From Siphonodentalium dalli (taxonomy: Eukaryota; Mollusca; Scaphopoda; Gadilida; Siphonodentaliidae): a stretch of 64,000 nt of DNA. The position numbers were made by a program, and so were the translations under genes. The stretch's first letter is position 1; the number at the start of each line of letters is the position of its first letter. Positions 54,160 through 64,000 of the stretch are shown piece by piece. The stretch covers positions 187,588,716 to 187,652,715 of the forward strand of contig CP136066.1 of the NCBI GenBank assembly GCA_032622095.1, in the 5' to 3' direction. The notes under the pieces are model-generated. The model saw only the letters and a program-made list of their open reading frames with translations. It was not told where the DNA came from and ran no database searches.

Positions 54160-57100
54160 TTTACATTCAAGATGTTATAGTTAGACTAAATAATAACTAC
54201 TTTAAGGCACAGCCAAGCTACAATACGACCTATTTTATGTTAGGTAATGATGTATGTTTATTTCAAATGGTATAGTCAGGCAAACTATTTCTAGGCAGAT
54301 GTTATAGTCAGACTAACTAGTAACTATTTGAAGGCATAGCCAATATTTTAGTACGCCCGATTAAATACATGTAGTGATATGTAACTATTTCTAGGCATAT
54401 AGTTAGTAGGTTAGTTATGATAGGTTAGTGAAATAATACTGTTATCCTGACATGATGTTAAATGATATGAATTATTCACTAGTGAATAACCTAGTGCATG
54501 TAAAAACCACAAGGCTAAACACATGGAAAATTTGTTAGCGGCGGAAATTTTCTTCTCATTTCATGTAGATTTGTAGGAAACACGATTCAATCTCATAAAA
54601 CTCGATATTACAGAGTCTCGTAGAAATCGAAATGTGGAACTGACACTTAGTTCCTTTAATGAATATAAATGATACATAAATAATAGTATACAAACAAATA
54701 TAAAAAAAACATAATAAATCAATCTTTTTTAAGATATGGACAGTCTGGTCTTCCCGTCGAAATATCTTCTGGCAAAAAATGTATCAATATTTAAAGTCAG
54801 ACTAACTATTTCTAGGTTAGTGTTAAAATACTTCCTCTAGGCTATATGTTATACTCAAACAAACTATTTCTAGGTTATTCAAAAATTTCCTAAAATATAC
54901 TGAGTAAATCTACAAATATTAATTGGAATATAAACAACAGAGTTAGCTCCCTGTGAATTGTGACAGTGTCAAATTAATCATTATTTAAAGTCAGAATAAT
55001 TATTTATAGGTTGGTCATAAAATTACTACCAACGTTAATTCATAATCTATAATATTTTAGGAAAGAAAACTGGAACAATTAACAACTATTTTCGGTTTAT
55101 ATCAAGACAATGTATTTCAATTTCAACCCAAATTCAATATTTCAGAAAAATAAAAAATAAAAAATATCTTCCTTTTAATGAAATATTAAATGTAAAAGCA
55201 CGATAAAGCAATTAAAACACAATTTAAGTTACTTTTTCGTCAACAAAATTGAAGTTATATATATATAATGCTTCAAAATAAATCAAAATATGAAAATCCT
55301 TAATCAAATATCTCAATTGAAAGCCAAATTATTTTTTAAAAATAATTTCAATGTTAACTTTATCTGTTTCGCTCGCAAGCATCAAAAGTCCCTTTTTATT
55401 ACCATAATAACCATAAAAGACAATAAATGTTTTGTCTTTAATCAAAAAATGTAAAAATATTATAATCATAGGAAAACACTGTTTTCGTCAACAAAATTCA
55501 AGCACAAACTTTATATGTCAATAAAATAATATGAAAATTCAATACATGTAAAACTTTAATCAATTTAGTGCTAAATTTTTGAATTTTTTTTTACTGTTGA
55601 CGCAATCAACTGATATTCCAAATGATTTTACTAAACAAAAACATATCAAAAGTCGCACAACCAACGTTAAATAAATGTTTTGTTTTAACATAACAAGAGT
55701 TACTTACCTATTAAAGAACAGATAATCCATCGAAGTATAATTCTGCCTCAATTTTACCTATGCGAATGTATCTCTTTATATAAGGAAAAACATTCTATCT
55801 TTAGTCCCAACAAATGATGTCATTCGAGCCATCTTTCTTTAAGTTGAATAATCTACCAACATATAGCACTATAGTCACAAAACATCATATCTTCGTCGAG
55901 AATTCATGTCCACCTCTGTTTAACATAACAAGACTTACTTACACATTAAAGAATAGATAATCAATCGAAGTATAGTTCTATCTCTCAATTTGACCTATGC
56001 GAATCATCTGTTTATATAAAGAAAGACATTAATTTATTCATTCTACCCAAGTCAAATAATCTACTATCATTCGTCGAGAATTCATGTCGAGCTCTGTTTA
56101 TATACAGTAACACATTAATTTACTCAAGCTATCTATACTCCCAAAAAATCATTCGAGCTATCTTTCTCTATATAACATCACCAAAAAAAAACATGATGTT
56201 AAATGTCCTTGTATGCCTATCATAATGTACCCTCCCAGTTTATCCGCCTACATGAATAATCTAAGTCATGTTGACATATATCTGTACAAGTCGACTAATT
56301 TATTCAACTAAGCTACATAGCTTGGATCATATTTCAAAGAAATCATTCATTAACGACCCGTCCATACAAAACCAGTAATTTAAAATACACATGTGAAGTC
56401 AATTATTTGCAGATCATCATACCTTACGGTAAACATTCCAAACATTCCAATTATAATATATAAGCGAGTTAAATGCCCTATAAAGTCACGGATTTAAAAC
56501 GCCTGGTGAGTTTAGTTAAATTATGATTTCAGATAACTTTTAATTAATTCATATCTTATTCAACCTATGTTATATGTAATTTAAAACGATAAATTAGACT
56601 CAAGTTTGTATATTTATCAGAGCAAAACAAATATGAGATTATACATGATTTTTAAAGTACGTGTCTTAAAGTGGCAATAGAATTATGTATTATTAGGATA
56701 CAGTATACTTTGTTCAAACCAGATGTCTAAAAATGGCAATAAGTTTTATTATATTATTTTATATATCTCACACTATTTATAAACAAGATGTCTTAAAAGG
56801 GCACTAAGATTTCATTTTATAATTTGAATACCAAAAGTGTTTCAATATCACAGCAAAAAAAAATTGGAATAATTTTACCCTAGAATTGTTAATAAATAGG
56901 TCTTATTCATATCATAATTCTTAAAAGGGGGCTAATAATTTAACTTAAATATGGTTGAAAATTTATCGTTAAAGAGCGTGTATTATCTGTTTGTATGCAA
57001 CTCTTAATTATCAAAAACGGATACTGTTACACTATTACACAATTTTTTTTAGATAGTATATTACAGTATCCAAATTAACATTGTTGCAATTCAGATTCTA

Positions 57101-57948
57101 CGGAAAGTTATCTTTAAGCATGCAAACTAAAAACAATAATCATAGTTTTACAATTTTTTTTATGTAAAATCTTATTTGTCTACACGTTGTGGCTAAGCAT
57201 ATCGTAACAGTATATTTACATTTATCTAGAAAATGCGCTCTAATTTCTACAAATTAACATTCCAATTAATAAATTGTTTTATTTTTGAAAAACAAATACT
57301 GTAACAGTTTTCTTTACATACCAACTCGTATAGTATAATAAATAAAGATAACACTTACCTGATTATGGAAAATAATTCTCCCTTAATCATAATGGCAACA
57401 CGATTTGGAAAAACAAATGCTGATGAATCCGTACGCAATTTAGCATCAGATGTAAACATGCTCGGACAGAAACAATTCCCGGTCGTTCGTTTTTAAACTT
57501 ACAATTGATGCAGGGTGAAGTGTCAGGCGTTTAGTTTCAACAAGCAGTGAATTGTCATTATATATCTGATTAATTTACCTATGAATACAACAACATAACG
57601 CCTGTGTTGGCATCTGCACACACGCATAAAACTAATTAGTCGGCGCCCTGTTGAGATAGAATAATTATTTATCACGCATTTATGTACAGATTTATACGAT
57701 GAAAGCAAATATAAACTGTGTATGTGCACACGACCAATATGTACTTTCAATGCTATGTCTATAAATAGTATGCAATTATCTCGCAGAATCAATCAAACAA
57801 TAATATTAAGCTAATACTGTCAGTTGCACCATTACATCTGAAACTGTTCGATGTCGTTAGACTAGGTTAATGTGTGTTTTATATGCATGTTCCCGTTCAT
57901 TATATGCACATTTTTAAATCGTCACGGAAATCTACCTACTAACATATT
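54160..57948. other. AT-rich stretch with diffuse repeats, no gene
   Basis: A phrase like GTCAGACTAACTATTTCTAG recurs irregularly between 54180 and 55010. A tandem duplication of about 225 bp (ACCTATGCGAAT, ATCGAAGTATA) occupies roughly 55685-56050. Nothing coding is supported. One AAAGAGCGTG motif is at 56971. Confidence 0.55.
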
Positions 57949-60900
57949 CACCCCCATGTTCGTGGTACGGCCAAAGCCGAGGATACAGCCAAAGCCGAGG
58001 AAATGGGAAAGTCATTTTCACGTATATGATTTGGGGATATGTTTGTTTCTCATTGTAAAACAGACATCGAGCATCGTATGTGTATGACCACACGAAGCAG
58101 AAGTATTTATCCACCAGTTGTCAATCAGTTTTCCCAGATCAGACCATTAATAGTTTTTTGGCGAATTTTTTCAATGGTGTTTTTGCTTTTGCTCACTCAA
58201 TTTTTCGAGAACATCCATTCACTTGTATAGTTCCTGGACTTCCACGCTTCCAAAACAAATGCAGGTATATAGATGAATCTTTCAATGAAGCATAGGATTT
58301 GACAGAATTTAACAAATCCGTGTCGTTCTCAATATCCGCGCGATATGATTGGACCACTGTCGGTCCAGAAAGATCCATAAGGCACAGATGAAGATCCGAC
58401 CAAACGCCGAGATTCTGTGCAGTAAATATGCGTATTACTTAAGGAGTTCTGATGAGTTTTCGAGTGTTTATGTGTATCTGAGACTGATCAGTTGGACTGC
58501 GAATGACATCGAAAATATGAATCCATAATATATTCGAAATATTGTGTGCATATATATTATGAATATGTTTCAATTGAAATTAATTGAACATCCATCTCAG
58601 CATTCAGATTTGCGATCTCAAGAACGTGAATGAATGATAACACAATGCCTTGATCACTCGCACGTGAATGCTTTCGTTCGCATGCATGCAGCTAATCGGA
58701 TATTCGTTTAGTATTAACATGCTTGGAGTTTGTGTATAGACCACACATGCCGGACGACACGGCGTATCAACGATTTGTTATAATCATGTTTATTGTACAG
58801 ACTTTATGACTCGTTCTCACTCGAGTAGACCGTTACGCGACAATGAAACCGAAAGAATATACATATATCGTATTGCTCCAAATTATGCAATTGTAGCCTA
58901 GTGTGTTCGCGGATAGAGCACGTATAAATATTTATCTTTTTTTCTTGTGATGTTTTGTATAAGAATTATCATTGGAAATTTCTCGCCTGACTGCCACCAT
59001 GTGCTATGGTATACAGTTTTCTCTGTTGAATGGTTTGACAGAGGTTAAGACCCCCCACAACAAAACAAATACTCTCCATGAAGACAAATAAATGTATGAT
59101 GCATGACACGTTATACTCATCATCGGGTATCGTGAATGTTTGCACGAGTTGATCTATAATCACAACAATTATCTCTGTCTGTGAACAAAGCAAAAACAGC
59201 CAGTCCGCATAAAATCACCGGGCACTGAAGGCTTAATTAAAGTATAATTAATCCCTTGATCGGTCAATTCATCCGGTCCCTTATGTGTTGCGCGGATATT
59301 TTGTGGCATCTCGAATTTAGTATTATGAAACACCATGTCTGAATCAGACGCGCCATTGGAAATTGTGCCTATAGAGGAAGCGTTAGGGAAAGCCAGATGC
59401 GACTTGTGCGGAAAATATTTTTCTACAAATTACAACCTAAAGCGGCATCTTAAAATACATGTTGGTGACGAATCCCTGAAATGTTCGGCGTGCACTCAGT
59501 TTTTTTCAACAGAAGAAGAATTAACGAGCCACAATCGCTCCAAGCATGCATATCACAGCCTCTGTTCGGAGTGAGGACACACATTTAGGAGAAAGCGTGA
59601 TTTGAATACACATGTCAGACGGAAACATTGTTTTAAAAAAGACCCCTTATTGCATCATCATTACTTCGGGTAGTACTGCCCTGACAATACCAAGTACCAT
59701 AAGTACTAATATAGTTTAACATGTGCATAGAATTGAAATTAAAACCGACAACTCGTGATACAGTCGAAATAAACAAGGCCACGTGTTGCAAAGGTTGTTT
59801 AATTGAACAGTGCGTGCATACAGATCCACTGGCCTATCAACCTCGACGAATTTATGACGTTATTTGATTAAACGATAATTGGATTGTTTTGAGTGACAAC
59901 GTGCCACAGCGACTGTATGACTTGGTTGTCGGAAATAATATGAAACTTTTGCGGTCGTTTTAATTGTACTGTCTCCTTTGGCGACTCTCTTATGAAATAA
60001 CGCGTGGCATTATGAGAAATAAATATTCCTGTTAAGCCTATGCAGTTATAAGTTACTATATAACACGCTGTGCGTTGTATAATTTGTTTCGGTTATATCT
60101 GCAGACCATTAATGGAAACAAGAATCAATTCTGACCTCGTTAAACTAAGAATGATAACGTTAACATATTGAATCTACCAAAACAACAACACATGTATATA
60201 CGATGAACCCATGTAATAGATCCAAAAATGGTGGAGATTTATGCACAATTTCATTTAGATTGTTGTGTGCAAATATTAGCGATATTACGTTTGTTCAAAA
60301 TATGTGAAAAATAATAATTCTAGAACTTAACAAGCCGAAAACTAAATCTGCAAACAATACGAATTGAAAGTCATCGTGACGCTGAACATCCATAACAATT
60401 TTGGTTAAAACCATAAAGCAAACTCAGGACGGAGACCCTGATAAGATAAGATTCATTTCGGTTAAACATTCATATCAATTACAGTACATGCAACCTATAC
60501 GATAACACAATGAAGTCTTGTGTAAATATTATGCCCACTAAATATGTTGTCCTATAGGACTGAATTAGAAAAGTTATAAACTATAGTGTAATTTACATAT
60601 GCACATAACAATCATGGCAGTATACACATGTTCCACAGTGAAGTGTTTATTATAAATATAAATAACTTTGTTGTGTGTGTACATATATGTTCGGATGTTT
60701 AGTGTGTTAACATAGATAGACTCGTTACAATTTTATCTGACGACTCTTAAAAATGCCAGAATTGCATAATTGGAGCAATATACGATATATGTATATTCGA
60801 TAAGATGATTCGGTTTCATTGTCGCGTAACGGTCTACTCGAGTGGGAACGAGTCATAAAGTCTGTACAATAAACATGATTATAACAAATCGTTGATACGC

Positions 60901-61711
60901 CGTGTCGTGCGGCATGTGTGGTCTATATACAAACTCCAAGCATGTTAATACTAAACGAATATCCGATTAGCTGCATGCATGCGAACAGCAGCATTCACGT
61001 GCGAGTGATCAAGGCATCGCGTTATCATTCATTCACGTTCTTGAGATCGCAAATCTGAATGCTGAGATGGGTGTTCAATTAATTTCAATTGAAACATATT
61101 CATAATATATATGCACACAATATTTCGAATATCTTATGGATTCATATTGCCGATGTCATTCGCAGTCCAATTGATCAGTCTCAGATAAACATACACACTC
61201 GAAAACTCACCAGAACTCCTTAAGTAATACGCATATTTACTGCACAGAAACTCGGCGTTTGGTCGGATCTTCATCTGTGCCTTTCGGATCTTTCTGGACC
61301 GACAGTGGTCCCTTCATATCGCGCGGATATTGAGAACGACACGGATTTTTAAAATTCTGTCAAATCCTATGCTTCATTGACAGATTCAACTATATACGGG
61401 CATTTGTTTTGGAAGCGTGGAAGTCCAGGAACTATACAAGTGAATGGATGTTCTCGAAAATTTGAGTGAGAAAAAGCAAAAACACCATTGAAAAAATTCG
61501 CCAAAAAAAATTAATGGTCTGATCTGGAAAAACTGATTGACAACTGGTGGATAAATACTTCTGCTTCGTGTGGTCATACACATACGATGATCGATGTCTG
61601 TTTTACAATGAGAAACAAACATATCCCCATATCATATACGTGAAAATGACTTTCCCATTTCCTCGGCTTTGGCCGTATCCTCGGCTTTGGCCGTACCACG
61701 TACACGGGGTG
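57949..61711. mobile_element. Long-TIR element with zinc-finger ORF
   Basis: Inverted repeats of about 945 bp (57949-58892 and 60760-61711) start CACCCC and enclose a 1.87 kb core. Both ends are flanked by ATATT (57944-57948 and 61712-61716), a 5-bp duplication. CAC ends with 5-bp duplications again point to a Transib/RAG-type transposase acting in trans, but none is encoded. The left part of the core (58893-59640) is homologous to the shredded unit at 1530-14650 and includes its zinc-finger ORF. The remainder of the core (59640-60759) has no visible gene. Confidence 0.7.
59335..59574 (+). pseudogene. C2H2 zinc-finger protein, prematurely stopped
   Basis: The ORF starts MSESDAPLEIVPIEEALG, followed by finger one (CDLCGKYFSTNYNLKRHLKIH) split here as CDLCGKYF and NLKRHLKIH, then finger two (CSACTQFF ... 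HNRSKH). It stops at CSE (TGA at 59572), where the copy at 14330 continues into CGLTFGRKFD. Sequence after the stop still matches that third finger (RRKRDLNTHVRRKH-like) until about 59635. It is therefore a truncated relative of the multi-finger gene. The first finger resembles the one encoded at 45946-46404. Probable role: DNA binding; target unknown. Confidence 0.6.
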
Positions 61712-61859
61712 ATATTTGAACGCACAATATAATTTGGATAGTTAAATCATACATCTTATCACTAGAAAAATGTGAATATATGCTCTAAATCTGTTGGCAG
61801 GGCTATTTCAATATACAACATCATATGTATTGAATGTTTCTAATATATAAATTATACCC

Positions 61860-62395
61860 CAAATTATCATACAAAAAATATGTTTTCAAGATGGCATCCA
61901 ATATGGCTATTCAGATATGTGAGCTTCAAAAATATATCCTGATAAAATGTACAGATTTGCTGTGATCATATATCACACAACTGGATGTATTAGCGTTTAT
62001 CGCGTAATTCCTATGCTATCTCCATTACAAAAAATGGCTGCCAAAATGGCCATCGTTTACTTCAAGATCCAGGGCTTAAAAATGTATTGCATTTTTACAA
62101 AGGCTCATATGCATCATTTAGGTTTGTAGCTTGTATAGTATATGCCAAATTATCATACAATTTGTCATCACAAAAAAACTATATATATTTTCAGAATGGC
62201 GTCCAATATGGCTATTCAGAAATGTCAGCTTCAAAATATATCTTGATAAAATGTACACATTTGCTGTAATCATATTTCGTACAACTGGATGTATTAGCGT
62301 TTATAGCGTAATACCTATGCTATCCCTACTACAAAATGGCTTCCAAAATGGCCACCTTTACTCTAAAATACAGAGCTTAAAATTACATGCATAAT
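61860..62395. repeat. Direct repeats, about 320-bp unit
   Basis: Two diverged copies (about 61888-62060 and 62190-62360) share TCCAATATGGCTATTCAG, CTTCAAAA, TGATAAAATGTACA and CTGGATGTATTAGCG. A third, more diverged copy is inside the inverted repeat at 62980-63140. Open frames across them are by-products. Confidence 0.75.
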
Positions 62396-62566
62396 TTAGA
62401 AAGTTGATTTTGATTAGTTATACTACTTATTTCTTCAAAGAGTTAATATTTCCTTATTCTTATCACAGTTTTAAAAACAATCGACAAAAATGTTCATTGT
62501 GTATCATATAAGGAGTTCTTTGTAGGCTATCTCATTGTTACAACATATACGTATTTATATTTGTTT

Positions 62567-64000
62567 GTAATATCCAATGGAGTATTTCGTAAATAAAGTT
62601 GTCAAATGCTATAATATAATATAAACTCTCAATATCAAAGTATTAAACAAACGAAAAAATAGTCACAGAGCCGTCCCATGGGGTAGAATCCCTCTATTAC
62701 ATATCTCATACACAATATTACTTTGTTTTAAACCGAGTTGTGTGGAACATCGACATTTTAATATCATTTTAATCAACCGTTCTAGAACAAATTACTTACA
62801 CAACCTTTTCTTAAAAGCTGTTTAAAAAATTGTCTACCTAATTCTCAATTATTTTTTGCTAGGTTCGTAGTATTATCATATGGAGCGTAGGTTCGAAAAT
62901 GAAATTAGTAAGAAGGCTTTTTTTGGTAGTGGGAATGTGTCAGGGGTAAATTCTGCTATAATTCACTTAATGCTATGTTTTCAAGATGGCGTCCAATATG
63001 GCAACTGAGAACTGTGAGCTTCAAAATACATCTGATAAATTGTATGCCTTAGTTAATATGATCACATAATTATGTGCTTGGCTGTCTTCGCGTTGATAAC
63101 GTATTACCAACGCTGACGTCATTATAAAATGGCAAACATTTACTTCAAAATATACAGCTTCAGAGAAATGTTCGGTATTTTACAAAATAAGACAGAGTGA
63201 TATTTTGTCTTTCTTCTCGAAATGTATGAACAAAACAAGAGATGATATACATTACAAACAACTGAAATGTAGTCAGTTGACGACCACTATACACAAAAAT
63301 AAATTTGATAACTGCCAACTCAGTGTCAGAATTGAAAAATAAATAGTAAATGTGTATCATATAGTGCATAAATATCATAAACACTATAATATCGCATTGA
63401 ATATTCATTTTATTTATTTATATTATGCCGACCTTTCATTACATGAATTAACTGATATTTTTGTTTATTCTATCTAAGACAGCCAAGCGCATAAGTATGT
63501 GATCATATTAACTAAGGCATACAATTTATCAGATATATTTTGAAGCTCACAGTTCTCAGTTGCCATATTGGACGCCATCTTGAAAACATAGCATTAAGTG
63601 AATTATAGCAGAATTTACCCCTGACACATTCCCACTACCAACAAAAAGCCTTCTTACGAATTTCGTTTTCGAACCTACGCTCCATATGATAATACTACGA
63701 ACCTAGCAAACAATAATTGAGAATTAGGTAGACAATTTTTTAAACAGCTTTTAAGAAAAGATTGTGTAAGTAATTTGTTCTAGAACGGTTGATTAAAATG
63801 ATATTAAAATGTCGATGTTCCACACAACTCGGTTTAAAACAAAGTAATATTGTGTATGAGATATGTAATAGAGGGATTCTACCCCATGGGACGGCTCTGT
63901 GACTATTTTTTCGTTTGTTTAATACTTTGATATTGAGAGTTTATATTATATTATAGCATTTGACAACTTTATTTACGAAATACTCCATTGGATATTACAA
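62567..64000. repeat. Large inverted repeat running off the window
   Basis: The left arm from 62567 (TTGTAATATCCAATGG) to about 63090 is mirrored from about 63477 to the last base of the window, with near-identical sequence. The roughly 390-bp spacer holds no gene; the minus-strand open frame 63160-63408 has no support. The right arm may continue past 64000, so the outer boundary and any target duplication are not visible. Confidence 0.85.

Noticed and set aside
63160-63408. Minus-strand hydrophobic ORF in the inverted-repeat spacer
   Set aside because: No homology, start context or conservation can be seen; AT-rich DNA readily gives such frames.

Overview
This is a repeat-dense stretch of an animal nuclear genome. 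Evidence for this is spliceosomal introns with GT-AG boundaries, LINE retrotransposons with an endonuclease plus reverse transcriptase, TTAA-flanked MITEs, a short run of CCCTAA/TTAGGG telomere-type repeats, and a single C-type-lectin-like exon. The mix of Polinton/Maverick, CR1/L2-like LINEs and lectin exons suggests an aquatic invertebrate, but no species can be named from the sequence. Very little host gene sequence is present: one lectin-like exon (22260-22448), one cystatin-like small ORF (53685-53894, minus) and one unassigned exon candidate (758-968).

Region by region. 1.5-14.6 kb is one old mobile unit carrying a C2H2 zinc-finger gene, shredded by nested insertions: a 5'-truncated LINE (2192-3958), a LINE fragment plus MITE (about 4005-6443), and a second LINE (about 6556-14119). 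That second LINE is itself interrupted by a piggyBac-like MITE (7826-8216) and by a 3.2 kb element with long inverted repeats and a 5-bp duplication (10820-14039). 16.4-20.5 kb is a stack of directly repeated, non-coding blocks. 21-23 kb holds a second copy of the piggyBac-like MITE, the lectin exon and two palindromes.

23368-39689 is a structurally complete 16.3 kb Polinton (Maverick) with about 1.14 kb nearly identical terminal inverted repeats and a perfect 6-bp target duplication (ACCAGT). Plus-strand genes run in a tight array: packaging ATPase, two small basic proteins, integrase with a chromodomain, a small membrane protein, a minor-capsid candidate, a basic protein, a major-capsid candidate and an adenovirus-type cysteine protease. 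Minus-strand genes are protein-primed-type DNA polymerase B in two exons, a protein with two PC4-like domains, and a TATA-binding-protein-like (TBP) protein. The last two form a small transcription cassette of their own, 11 nt apart; the TBP-like gene is split by a one-base frame break.

About 40135-49715 is a second, related element made almost entirely of two roughly 3 kb inverted arms around a 2.8 kb core. The core encodes a zinc-finger/polyQ/packaging-ATPase fusion (broken by one base in a C run), a small acidic ORF and a separate zinc-finger protein. Its arms share blocks with the Polinton. 57949-61711 is a third long-TIR element carrying a zinc-finger ORF related to the unit at 1.5-14.6 kb. 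From 62567 an inverted repeat runs off the end of the window.

The least explained pattern is a set of five palindromes (about 11.57, 21.18, 23.04, 52.25 and 53.55 kb). Their long arms are unrelated to each other, yet their centres share one architecture: arm, CTCG, a short GC hairpin, CTCG, inverted arm. A second recurrent signal is the 7-mer AAGAGCG (often inside AATAAAGAGCGTT), found more than 20 times, mostly in the Polinton, in its neighbour and in the 17-20 kb repeats.
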